Origin: Chryseobacterium indologenes
GTDB lineage: Bacteria; Bacteroidota; Bacteroidia; Flavobacteriales; Weeksellaceae
Length of the DNA stretch: 64,000 nt
Direction: 5' to 3'
Assembly (NCBI RefSeq): GCF_002025665.1
Contig: NZ_CP018786.1
Coordinates: 3,286,001 to 3,350,000 of the forward strand
The notes beneath the pieces were generated by a model that saw nothing but the letters and a program-made list of their open reading frames with translations, had not been told where the DNA came from and made no database searches. The translations under genes were made by a program, and so were the position numbers. Below, piece by piece: positions 18,449 to 26,459 of this stretch (the first letter of the stretch is position 1; each line of letters opens with the position of its first letter).

Positions 18449-18481
18449 AAAATAGACTGCCTTGTTGAGACAGTCTATTTT
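18449..18481. terminator. Bidirectional terminator
   Basis: Perfect stem AAAATAGACTG / CAGTCTATTTT with an 11-nt loop lies between the convergent genes ending at 18351 and 18502. Confidence 0.85.
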
Positions 18482-18501
18482 GTTATACTTATTGTTGTTG
18501 A

Positions 18502-20172
18502 TTATGGCCAGATCACCCCGGATTGTTTTGGGCTTGTCCATGGTTTTCCTGCAGGGCTTGTTCCCGGATGGGCGGCAAGACATTCGCTTACCCATGTAGC
18601 ACCTACGGCGTGAGATTTCACTTTTTTTACAGAACAATAAGTAGTTCCGAAGTTATCTTTATACAGCTGATAGTTAGGATAAGCGCCCTTCGCTACTAAC
18701 TCTTCATTGTTAAGAAGTTCAACATCATCACTCACTTCAGCCGGATAATCCACAACTGCACCCAGAACCCATGCTATGGAATCTCTGTTGTTACCAGCCA
18801 CCAAACTTGGCGGAGGACTGAGTGTAATCTTGATGGAAGATTTAGAATGATCTACAGAGTAGGAAGAAGAATAGGTAGATTCTTTAACGCTTGCCAACGG
18901 AATTCCTAAGAAAGAAAGCGTGGCAGAAGTAGACTGTTCAAAGGTTTTCTGAATGCTTTTATAATCTTCACCCGTTACTGTGATCTCTACCGTAGGATAA
19001 TTGGAAATAGCCACCCCGTTCAGTAATCCGAAAGGTCCTTCCGGTCCGAATTTCATCCCCGGATCCGGAGAAAACTTATACCCTGAAATATGTTTTTCTT
19101 CTTCTTTATCTCTGCTGTTGATCTGTGCTTTACGAATTGGGTCAAACCATGCCCAATACATATTGCTGGCAATATTAAAGTCTTTGGGGCCAAAGTTCAC
19201 AAGTGTAACCCCTGTAAACATCATCGAGATTTGGATGGAATTTTTGCTTATTGCAATATCTTCACTGAAATAATTGGCATTTCCCCCAATTCCTAAGGTA
19301 AAGAAATCAAAGATAGGAATAGAAAAACCAGTCTTCCCTTCTACGGAAACACTGAAACGACTTTCAGATTCACGGGTCACTTCCATATCGATCTGAGCAG
19401 TCTGAGAAGTATTTTTAAGCCCGTTTAAAATTTCGTTGAGCGGAGTGGTCACTTCAAAAGCCGGTAAAATACTGTCATCATTCAGCAGCAGTCCGCCATT
19501 CTCTTTTTTAGGATTCTGTACATTCTTCAATGCTTTGGACAGGTAACCGTTATTCATCGTTACATTGTTCTGTAATGATATCGTAGCGCCCAGTGCGTCC
19601 AGATAATTGGCTAAGACAGGGAGAATAGGTTTACCGCTTGCCGGGGTCTTATTCAGTAACGCATCAAGGTTATCACTCTTCTGAATCTGGTATAAAGTAG
19701 TGGAAGGATTCGCCCATTCAGTAGCAATTTTATCCATAATGATATCAATAGGCTGCATGGTATCGGTAGCTGGAGGAAGCGTATTATAAGCCGCTACCCA
19801 AGCATTAAGCAAAGCCATCTGCTGATCTGTAGCTCTTGTATGCGCATCATTCAGTACAGCGGTATCTTCTACAGATAAAGAATAATTGACTTTTGAAAAA
19901 GCATCAATAAAATAATTGGTAAACACCTGATCCAGCTGTACTGGTTCAGTATTAGCTCTAAGGTTGGAAGAGATCCAGTCATAAGTTTTCTTATTAAACT
20001 TCAGATTAGAAGGATCCTGCCAGTAATAAGGAAAATTTCCTTTACCATTGATGGTGATCGCAGACAGGTCTGTACTTAAAACACTGGAAAGAATATCATT
20101 AGCTCTGTCTTTCAGTTCTGTAATAATTTGTGATGCTTCTACAAAGGGAGCAACATTTTCTGGATTTTTCAT
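18502..20172 (-). CDS. Protein of unknown function, 556 residues
   Basis: No signal peptide, membrane segment or recognised motif. The N-terminal 230 residues look helical (EASQIITELKDRANDILSSV, later DTAVLNDAHTRATDQQMALL). The middle and C-terminal parts look beta-rich (QIDMEVTRESESRFSVSVEG, then SKSSIKITLSPPPSLV). The last 45 residues hold the only two cysteines and a Gly/Pro/Trp-rich tail. Length and the beta-rich core resemble structural or tailocin-type proteins, but I cannot assign a family. It stands alone behind a bidirectional terminator. Confidence 0.65.
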   Translation of the reverse strand: MKNPENVAPFVEASQIITELKDRANDILSSVLSTDLSAITINGKGNFPYYWQDPSNLKFNKKTYDWISSNLRANTEPVQLDQVFTNYFIDAFSKVNYSLSVEDTAVLNDAHTRATDQQMALLNAWVAAYNTLPPATDTMQPIDIIMDKIATEWANPSTTLYQIQKSDNLDALLNKTPASGKPILPVLANYLDALGATISLQNNVTMNNGYLSKALKNVQNPKKENGGLLLNDDSILPAFEVTTPLNEILNGLKNTSQTAQIDMEVTRESESRFSVSVEGKTGFSIPIFDFFTLGIGGNANYFSEDIAISKNSIQISMMFTGVTLVNFGPKDFNIASNMYWAWFDPIRKAQINSRDKEEEKHISGYKFSPDPGMKFGPEGPFGLLNGVAISNYPTVEITVTGEDYKSIQKTFEQSTSATLSFLGIPLASVKESTYSSSYSVDHSKSSIKITLSPPPSLVAGNNRDSIAWVLGAVVDYPAEVSDDVELLNNEELVAKGAYPNYQLYKDNFGTTYCSVKKVKSHAVGATWVSECLAAHPGTSPAGKPWTSPKQSGVIWP

Positions 20173-20670
20173 GATAATAATATTGGTATGGTTCCTACTC
20201 TTTTCTTGGCTTTTCGGATGCTGCCGTTGTTCAGGGTTTTGAAGCTTCTTTTGAACATATCAAAGTAACGGCGAAAAAAAGGCAGATTTTAGGGTATAAA
20301 TTTCCGATTTTGAAGCCAAGTATTTGTACTGTAGACGATAGGCATTTTTACGTATAAAAAACAACGCATTATTTTAATCATAAGCATCTGTGAAAATCTG
20401 TGTCATCCGTGGGAAAATATAAACCACAAATTTTTAAACACTTAAGTAAACTTTAGAGTATTTTATTTTGCATAATAAGTCCACATAAGTTTAAAAAATC
20501 TTTGATTTTTATCTTAAGTGCTATTTTTATGGCTGCTATTTTTAAATCTGCTTAAGTGTCTAAAGTGTTTTTAAATAAATCCTGATCAATTTTATTTTTA
20601 AAGGTTAACCGTTATCTAAATAGCTTAAATAAATTCTATATTTGAAAATCAACCAACACTATCTCACACC
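20173..20670. other. 498-bp intergenic region with dispersed repeats
   Basis: An ACAGATTxxCACAGAT-type repeat lies at 20383-20417 in reverse orientation. An AT-rich stretch with repeated CTTAAGTG-like words (20440-20570) follows, and a TATATTTG -7-like box at 20637-20644 lies before the GNAT gene. I see no open frame. Confidence 0.55.
20383..20417. repeat. Dispersed ACAGATTxxCACAGAT repeat
   Basis: ATCTGTGAAAATCTGTGTCA followed by TCCGTGGGAAAA is the reverse-complement form of the copies at 30496, 30636 and 38246. Confidence 0.7.
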
Positions 20671-21159
20671 ATGAAAGATACTCAATATGACATCAAACTC
20701 AGGCCGACTGTAGTGGAAGATTTAGAAACTCTTTTTCAGTTTCAGCTTGATGATGAAGCCAATCATCTGGCAGCATTTACATCAAAAGATTCTGCGAATA
20801 AAGAAGCCTATATCGCCAAGTTCACAAAACTACTGGCTGATCCTACCATCAATAACCAAACGATCATTGCCGGTACAGTGATCGTTGGAAGTATTGCCAA
20901 ATTTATCATGGAAGGAGACGCAGAAATCACCTATTGGATTGATAAGAATTTCTGGGGAAAAGGTATTGCTACAAATGCTTTGAAAGATTTTCTCACAATT
21001 GAGACCACAAGGCCCATTTTTGGACGGGTTGCCTTTGATAATCTGGGTTCACAAAAGGTTCTGGAAAAATGCGCCTTTGTAAAAATCGGCACCGATAAAG
21101 GGTTTGCCAATGCCAGACAAACGGAGATTGAGGAGTTTATTTACAGACTTGATGATTAA
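20671..21159 (+). CDS. GNAT family N-acetyltransferase (RimJ/RimL-like)
   Basis: This 162-residue protein has the complete GNAT signature: strand AEITYWIDKNFWGKGIATNA with the acetyl-CoA loop WGKGIA, then FGRVAFDNLGSQKVLEKCAF, typical of the RimJ/RimL group (Asn in DNLGS). It probably acetylates an amine on a small molecule or protein N-terminus. It is monocistronic. The DUF1737-like miniprotein gene starts 74 bp downstream and might share the transcript. Confidence 0.85.
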   Translation: MKDTQYDIKLRPTVVEDLETLFQFQLDDEANHLAAFTSKDSANKEAYIAKFTKLLADPTINNQTIIAGTVIVGSIAKFIMEGDAEITYWIDKNFWGKGIATNALKDFLTIETTRPIFGRVAFDNLGSQKVLEKCAFVKIGTDKGFANARQTEIEEFIYRLDD

Positions 21160-21232
21160 GAAAAAACGATATTCGTCTGCATAGGCTATGAATGAATTAT
21201 TTGTATCTTCGATAAAACTAAAATCTATCATC

Positions 21233-21373
21233 ATGAATTACAAAGTACTCTCCAATTTTATTTTAGAAAATTTAGAACAGGAAGTTAATGATTACATTCT
21301 CCGTGGCTGGAAACCTCAAGGCGGAATATTCGTTAATGCCTCAGGATTCTACCAGGCAATATCTAAAGTATAG
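21233..21373 (+). CDS. DUF1737-like miniprotein
   Basis: This 46-residue protein starts at ATG 21233 (MNYKVLSN); an in-frame ATG at 21188 would add 15 unlikely residues. It has the DUF1737 pattern: a short helix ENLEQEVNDYILRGWKPQGG and then a strand FYQAISKV. Members are about 50-70 residues long and have unknown function. The distance to the GNAT gene suggests possible co-transcription. Confidence 0.75.
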   Translation: MNYKVLSNFILENLEQEVNDYILRGWKPQGGIFVNASGFYQAISKV

Positions 21374-21715
21374 TACACCATTATAATCTTACTGCTGAGG
21401 ATTAACTGTCCATGACTGTAATTAAAAATCAAACTCCTGACTTCTCTTTTCGGGGAGTTGGAGGGAATCGCCCCTTCTTCTGAACTTTCCTGGAAGAAGG
21501 GATTCAAACCCTTAGCAGATCACCAGATCTCCTTCACAAAATATTTCCATTTTTCAGAGTACCTGACTCATAATCAGGTGGCCATAAACTATTCTCTGTA
21601 AGGAAGTAATATAAAAAACATCCATTTTTAACTGCCCATTATCCATTCAACTTTGAAACAGCAAAAATGATAGATACCACCTAAAAATTTACACTACAAT
21701 AATTGCGAATGCATA
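21374..21715. other. 342-bp intergenic region with strong local structure
   Basis: It holds a 9-bp stem CCCTTCTTC / GAAGAAGGG (21472-21501), a tRNA T-arm-like hairpin on the minus strand (21497-21513) and a 5-bp stem with 7-nt loop carrying CAT (21562-21578) on the plus strand. They do not assemble into one tRNA cloverleaf. A degenerate tRNA cluster or an ncRNA are possible. Confidence 0.4.
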
Positions 21716-22519
21716 TTAACCAAAAAAGCGTTCATTCATCTGATTAATTATCGTTTCTATTCCTTCTTTTCTCAGCCATTCATATTCAGAGGTTGCCAGT
21801 TCACCAGCAATATAATGAAGCTGCTCTCTATTGTCTGTAGCGGCTTCGTAAACAATATCAGCAATGGTTTCAGGAGCATCCCGTTTTGCAGATGAATCCG
21901 CTCTCATGGCTGCTATATATTGATTAAAAATATGCTGATAATCGGGATGGGAAACCATTTGTGCATTGCTTCCAAAATCAGTCTGCATGTAAGCAGGAAC
22001 TACTGTTTTAATCTTAATATCCCAATCTTTCAGTTCGTAGCGCATTCCTTCTGTCCATTTCTCCAATGCAGATTTTGTGGCAGCATATACGGAAACAAAC
22101 GGGTAAGGAATATTGGCAGTAGATGAAGTTACCGTAATAATTGTTCCGTTTTTTCTAGCTCTTAAATAAGGAAGAAATGCCTTTGTCACCAATAGAGTTC
22201 CTAAAAAATTGGTATTGATCTGACGGGCAAGCTGTTCATCTGAAATTCCTTCAAAAGGTCCCATAAGTCCGTAAGCAGCATTATTCAGGACTACATCCAC
22301 CGGACTTATTTTTTCTGCTTCTGAAGCAATTCCGGAAATCTGTTTCGGATCGTTGATATCTAATTTCAGGAGACGAATGTTAGACCATTCTGTAAGTTCA
22401 GTTTCTTTTTCGGGATGCCTCATGGTGGCAATTACAATCCAGCCTTTTGATGCAAACAGTTTAGCGGCGGCTTTTCCTAATCCTGATGAAGCGCCTGTAA
22501 TGAAAATTGTTGGGTTCAT
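21716..22519 (-). CDS. Short-chain dehydrogenase/reductase
   Basis: This 267-residue protein is a classical SDR. The cofactor loop TGASSGLG is at 8-15, NNAAYG is the strand-4 motif, and the catalytic set S...YxxxK appears as TVTSSTANIPYPFVSVYAATKS. A DxN pattern in LKLDINDPKQI suggests NADP or NAD with an acidic residue; specificity is not certain. It lies 78 bp downstream of a Crp-type regulator gene on the same strand. A 16-bp palindrome (22574) lies upstream of its own start, matching one before the regulator. Confidence 0.88.
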   Translation of the reverse strand: MNPTIFITGASSGLGKAAAKLFASKGWIVIATMRHPEKETELTEWSNIRLLKLDINDPKQISGIASEAEKISPVDVVLNNAAYGLMGPFEGISDEQLARQINTNFLGTLLVTKAFLPYLRARKNGTIITVTSSTANIPYPFVSVYAATKSALEKWTEGMRYELKDWDIKIKTVVPAYMQTDFGSNAQMVSHPDYQHIFNQYIAAMRADSSAKRDAPETIADIVYEAATDNREQLHYIAGELATSEYEWLRKEGIETIINQMNERFFG

Positions 22520-22573
22520 TTTTTATTCTTTTATATTGACACAGCAAAGGTGCACCGATAAAAAAAGAACCTG

Positions 22574-22589
22574 TTTACCATTTGGTAAA
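22574..22589. promoter_or_regulatory. Palindrome, candidate operator copy 1
   Basis: TTTACCATTTGGTAAA, a 7-bp perfect palindrome with a 2-bp centre, lies 54 bp before the SDR start and just past the Crp-type gene's stop. It is identical to 23188-23203. Confidence 0.75.
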
Positions 22590-22596
22590 AAGCATA

Positions 22597-23154
22597 TTAC
22601 CGGATATTTTTCCTGATTCTGCTTAATGACTGCTGAGTAATTCCCAGATAAGAGGCAATATAAGATAAAGGGATACGATTGACCAATGTGGGATATTTTT
22701 CCATAAATTCCAGATAGCGCGTGGTAGCATCCTGTGATACTAACGGACTTATCCTTTCCAGCTTTTGGGCAAGGGCTTTATTCGTCACTTTTTGAATAAT
22801 ATTTTCCCAGTCGATAATGGTATCTGAAATTTCTTTCCAATCCTGATTAGAAAACACCAGCAATGTACAGTCTGTTGCGGCCTGAATATATTCTGTGGAA
22901 GGTACATTTTTCAGATTGAAGAGCAAATGTTTTTCTTCAATAAAGATCTTGGTAATTTCTTCCCCTTTGTTGTTATAATAGCAGATACGAATGATCCCGT
23001 CAAGAATAAAACCTACCTGCCTGAGGACTTTTCCTGCTTCTGCAAAATATTCCTCCTTGCTCAGCTCAATCTCTTTTGCTTTGCTCGTGATAAGATCTAT
23101 TTGCTGTTGGTTCAAATGACCAAACTGCAGAATATATTCTATAAACTCTTTCAT
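22597..23154 (-). CDS. Crp/Fnr-type transcriptional regulator
   Basis: This 185-residue protein has a cyclic-nucleotide-binding-like domain (about 20-110, with GFILDGIIRICYYNNKGEE) and a short helix-turn-helix at the C-terminus (LSYIASYLGITQQSLSRIRK, about 160-183). The domain is that of CRP relatives in Bacteroidota that often do not bind cAMP. Two identical 16-bp palindromes flank it, one before its own start and one before the downstream SDR, so it probably controls both itself and the SDR. Confidence 0.85.
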   Translation of the reverse strand: MKEFIEYILQFGHLNQQQIDLITSKAKEIELSKEEYFAEAGKVLRQVGFILDGIIRICYYNNKGEEITKIFIEEKHLLFNLKNVPSTEYIQAATDCTLLVFSNQDWKEISDTIIDWENIIQKVTNKALAQKLERISPLVSQDATTRYLEFMEKYPTLVNRIPLSYIASYLGITQQSLSRIRKNIR

Positions 23155-23187
23155 GATAACAAAGTTAGCAATTGTCTTTTGGGTGTA

Positions 23188-23203
23188 TTTACCATTTGGT
23201 AAA
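23188..23203. promoter_or_regulatory. Palindrome, candidate operator copy 2
   Basis: TTTACCATTTGGTAAA lies 34 bp upstream of the Crp-type start codon; identical to copy 1. Confidence 0.75.
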
Positions 23204-23362
23204 AAATGACATTCTTAGGAAGTATGGGTGCTAATTCTGTCTTCAATTCTAAAGACATTAAACTGTCCGTCATTTTGGGGAAAATCTCCTGATAACGCTC
23301 CGTATTTATTCCTGTAAATACTCATCAAGTGTCTCAGTAGCTTTTGCCATAGCCTTTATAAT

Positions 23363-24226
23363 TTATACTTCTAAATGCATATCAATAAAACACTGTAAAG
23401 CTTTCGACTGTGGTCCGTCTTTTCTAAAAACAAGAATGGTATTCATTGTTCCCAGCTGCTTATTCAGTCCATAGGTTTTAATTCCTCTTCCGGCATAATA
23501 TTTAGTGACCACTTCTTCCGGCAATATGCTGACTCCCAACCCTGCTTCCACAAAGTTAATGACTCCTTCAATGGAATTCAGAACTGTACTTTTGTAGTTA
23601 AGAATTCCTTTGTGGCTTAACCAGGATTCTAATCTTTCTCTGAAAATACATCCTTCATCAAAGACCACTATTTTCAATGGTTCTTTCTCAATCAATGTCT
23701 GCAGATTCGGGCCTTTTGAAGAAGTAAGAATTACAAGCTGCTCTTCCTTAATGCAGATTTTTTCCAGTCCTTTGACATTCACAGGAGCAGAAACAAAGGC
23801 AGCATCCAGGTTGTAATTCAGAACATCAGACAGCACTGAATCTCTGGTATCTGATTTGAACTCAAGCTCAATATCAGGATAATTTTCATCAAAAGTATTG
23901 AGGATTTCCGGAACTTTCAGCGCCATTGTTGTTTCTATACAACCTATTTTCAAACATCCTCTGATATTATCACCACTCTGGATATTATTTTTTGCTTCTT
24001 CCACCAAATGCCGGATCTGTTTTGAATACTGCATCAGGATCATTCCTTCAGAAGTAAGCTCTACCCTTCTGGATGTCCGGGAGAAGAGCTTGGTATCAAA
24101 CTCATCCTCAAGGCTTTTTATTCTTGCCGTAACGTTCGACTGAACCGTAAACATCACAGAAGCTGCCTTTGTAAAGCTTCCTGTTTCAGCTACCGCTTCA
24201 AATATTTTTAAATCATTAATGTTCAT
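23363..24226 (-). CDS. LysR family transcriptional regulator
   Basis: This 287-residue protein has an N-terminal winged helix (MNINDLKIFEAVAETGSFTK, 1-60) and a two-lobed periplasmic-binding-like effector domain (90-285). The effector domain has the usual elements (GCIETTMALKVPEIL, GLGVSILPEE). It is divergent from the epoxide-hydrolase-like gene at 24321, with a T-N11-A type site between them, so it probably regulates that gene and the following reductase. Confidence 0.9.
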   Translation of the reverse strand: MNINDLKIFEAVAETGSFTKAASVMFTVQSNVTARIKSLEDEFDTKLFSRTSRRVELTSEGMILMQYSKQIRHLVEEAKNNIQSGDNIRGCLKIGCIETTMALKVPEILNTFDENYPDIELEFKSDTRDSVLSDVLNYNLDAAFVSAPVNVKGLEKICIKEEQLVILTSSKGPNLQTLIEKEPLKIVVFDEGCIFRERLESWLSHKGILNYKSTVLNSIEGVINFVEAGLGVSILPEEVVTKYYAGRGIKTYGLNKQLGTMNTILVFRKDGPQSKALQCFIDMHLEV

Positions 24227-24233
24227 CTTAATT

Positions 24234-24250
24234 AATCATTATTAGTGATT
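24234..24250. promoter_or_regulatory. LysR-type binding site candidate
   Basis: AATCA-N7-TGATT is a dyad of the LysR T-N11-A class, 8 bp from the regulator's own start and about 70 bp before the divergent hydrolase gene. Confidence 0.55.
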
Positions 24251-24320
24251 TAACTTATTACAATTAATCGTTTTTAATAATCAAATATCCGTATTAATTT
24301 TGGACTATCAAAAAAAATAA

Positions 24321-25298
24321 ATGAAAATAATTTCAAGACAATTCATTGCAGGTGTATCATTTGTCCTGTTCGCAGGCAATATGACATTAGCACAAACCAA
24401 TCAAAAATTACATGTAAATAATCACATTATGGAAAATCACCCTGTTCACTACCGCAACATCAAAGTAAATGATTTAAATCTGTTTTACAGAGAAGCAGGT
24501 CCGGCCAATGCTCCAACGATACTTCTTCTGCACGGATATCCTACCTCATCTCATATGTTCAGAAATCTGATCCCGATTTTAAGCAAAAAATACCATGTCA
24601 TAGCTCCGGATCTGCCGGGATTTGGCTATTCTGATGCTCCGGATCATAAGGAGTTCTCTTATACCTTCGACAATCTTGCAGGAACGGTACAGACATTTGT
24701 AGAAAAGCTGAATATGAAACGTTTTGCGATTTACATTTTTGATTATGGTGCTCCGGTAGGTTTGCGTCTTGCCATGAACAATCCTGAAAAAATCACAGGG
24801 ATCGTTTCACAAAACGGAAATGCCTATGAAGAAGGATTAAGCAATGAATGGAATCCGATCCAAAAATACTGGCAGGATACAACAGAAGCCAACCGCCTTG
24901 CATTAAAAGGCTTCGTTTCTAAAGAAGTAACTCTGTTTCAGTACCAGCATGGTGTTTCTGATCTTTCTTTAATAGCACCGGAAGCTTATACTCTAGATCA
25001 GAAATTCCTTGACAGACCAGGTAATATAGAAATCCAGCTGGATCTGGTCAAAGATTACAGAACCAATGTGGCTTTATATCCAAAGTTTCATGAATATTTC
25101 AGAAAGTATCAGCCCAAATTATTACTGGTATGGGGAAACAAAGATCCCTATTTCCTTCCTGCAGGAGCTGAAGCTTATAAAAAAGATCTGCCGGAAGCCA
25201 AATTAAAATTTTATGACACGGGACACTTTGCCCTGGAAACCCATGCTGAAGAAATAGGTGCTGAAATCTTTGAATTTATGGGGACATTACCTCGATAG
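24321..25298 (+). CDS. Alpha/beta hydrolase, epoxide hydrolase/dehalogenase-like, secreted
   Basis: This 325-residue protein has an apparent signal peptide (residues 1-25, ending LAQ). The oxyanion element is HGYPTSSHMF (71-80) and the nucleophile elbow is IFDYGAPVG with D141 instead of serine, which places it with epoxide hydrolases and haloalkane dehalogenases. Later come WGNKDPYF (charge-relay Asp) and DTGHFALETH (catalytic His). It is divergent from the LysR gene and 49 bp upstream of the quinone-reductase-like gene, so the two are probably one operon. The substrate is unknown. Confidence 0.85.
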   Translation: MKIISRQFIAGVSFVLFAGNMTLAQTNQKLHVNNHIMENHPVHYRNIKVNDLNLFYREAGPANAPTILLLHGYPTSSHMFRNLIPILSKKYHVIAPDLPGFGYSDAPDHKEFSYTFDNLAGTVQTFVEKLNMKRFAIYIFDYGAPVGLRLAMNNPEKITGIVSQNGNAYEEGLSNEWNPIQKYWQDTTEANRLALKGFVSKEVTLFQYQHGVSDLSLIAPEAYTLDQKFLDRPGNIEIQLDLVKDYRTNVALYPKFHEYFRKYQPKLLLVWGNKDPYFLPAGAEAYKKDLPEAKLKFYDTGHFALETHAEEIGAEIFEFMGTLPR

Positions 25299-25347
25299 TA
25301 TCTATCACTATTGAATCAATTTTAAGAAATAAGCGAAACATTTTATT

Positions 25348-26310
25348 ATGAAGACAATTGTCATTAAAAACTATGGCGGACCTGAAGTTTTACAACTTGC
25401 AGAAACATCTATTCCTTCTATCGCAGATCCTTCTCAAGTACTAGTAAAAGTAAGGGCAACTTCTATAAATCCTCTTGATTTTCAGATAAGACGCGGTGAT
25501 TATGCTGCTCTTTTTGATTTGCCTGTTATAACCGGCCATGATGTTGCCGGAGATATTATTGCTGTGGGTGAAGCTGTAAAAAACTGGAAAACTGGTGATA
25601 AGGTGTATTATTCTCCCCGTTTTGGCGGCTCCGGAAGTTATACAGAATATCATCTTACCGATGAATCTTCACTATCAAGAATGCCAGATAACATCAGCTA
25701 TGAAGAGGCTGCTGCAATTCCGCTTATCGGAGGAACAGTTTGGGAAATGCTGATGGTAAGAGCACAATTAAAAAAGGGAGACAGTATTCTAATCCTTGGT
25801 GGTGCAGGTGGCGTAGGGACTCTTGCCATACAAGTCTCGAAGGCATTAGGGGCTTTTGTTTACACTACCGGACAAAGCATTCTGCATAAGAAATTAAAAA
25901 AGCTTGGAGCAGATGTTGTAATTGATCACCATAAGGAAAACTGGATTGAAAAAATACAAATCTACACTAAAGGAAAAGGTGTGAATGTGATTATTGATAC
26001 CGTAGGAGGAGCAACACTTTCAGACAGTCCACTTGCTTTAGCGGATTATGGTTCCGTGGTAACACTGGTGGATATTCCAAAACCTCAAAACCTTATCAAT
26101 GCCTGGGAAAAAAATGCAACATATCATTTTGTTTTTACCCGACAAAGCAGGGATGAACTGCATCATATCACTGAATTAATTGAAACCGGAAAAGTGAAAC
26201 CTGTGATAGACAGTATATACTCACTTGAAAATATTCAAAAAGCCCATCAAAGAATAGAGGACTCGAAACGAGAAAAGCCTCTGTTTGGGAAGATTGTATT
26301 GTCAGTTTAG
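25348..26310 (+). CDS. NADP-dependent oxidoreductase, quinone-reductase-like MDR
   Basis: This 320-residue protein has the medium-chain dehydrogenase fold without zinc ligands: GroES-like N-terminal part (1-120, with GHDVAGDIIAVG), then a Rossmann domain with GGAGGVGTLAIQ. The NADP-contacting segment is GADVVIDHHKENW. It belongs to the zeta-crystallin/quinone oxidoreductase group. It follows the hydrolase by 49 bp and is likely co-transcribed under the LysR protein. Confidence 0.87.
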   Translation: MKTIVIKNYGGPEVLQLAETSIPSIADPSQVLVKVRATSINPLDFQIRRGDYAALFDLPVITGHDVAGDIIAVGEAVKNWKTGDKVYYSPRFGGSGSYTEYHLTDESSLSRMPDNISYEEAAAIPLIGGTVWEMLMVRAQLKKGDSILILGGAGGVGTLAIQVSKALGAFVYTTGQSILHKKLKKLGADVVIDHHKENWIEKIQIYTKGKGVNVIIDTVGGATLSDSPLALADYGSVVTLVDIPKPQNLINAWEKNATYHFVFTRQSRDELHHITELIETGKVKPVIDSIYSLENIQKAHQRIEDSKREKPLFGKIVLSV

Positions 26311-26413
26311 TTTTTGTCATAGAACTTTTCGGAACTATTTATTTTCAAACTTTTTTAGAGAAGAAATATTTCATCATACCACTACACAAATGATCCATTT
26401 TGTAGCAAATCAT

Positions 26414-26421
26414 TATATTTG
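26414..26421 (+). promoter_or_regulatory. Candidate -7 element for the YcaQ-like gene
   Basis: TATATTTG matches TAnnTTTG and lies 39 bp before the start at 26460. The expected -33 box is not clear. Confidence 0.4.
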
Positions 26422-26459
26422 AAAAAACATCATAACACTTGTTTTCTTCAAATTAAAAT

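Noticed and set aside
18502..20172. Pore-forming (MACPF-like) protein
   Set aside because: The alternating beta region suggested it, but the MACPF signature is absent and there is no signal peptide.
21374..21715. Functional tRNA (Ile2 or Met, CAT anticodon)
   Set aside because: The CAT-bearing arm has no T-arm or acceptor stem on the same strand; the T-arm-like hairpin lies on the opposite strand.
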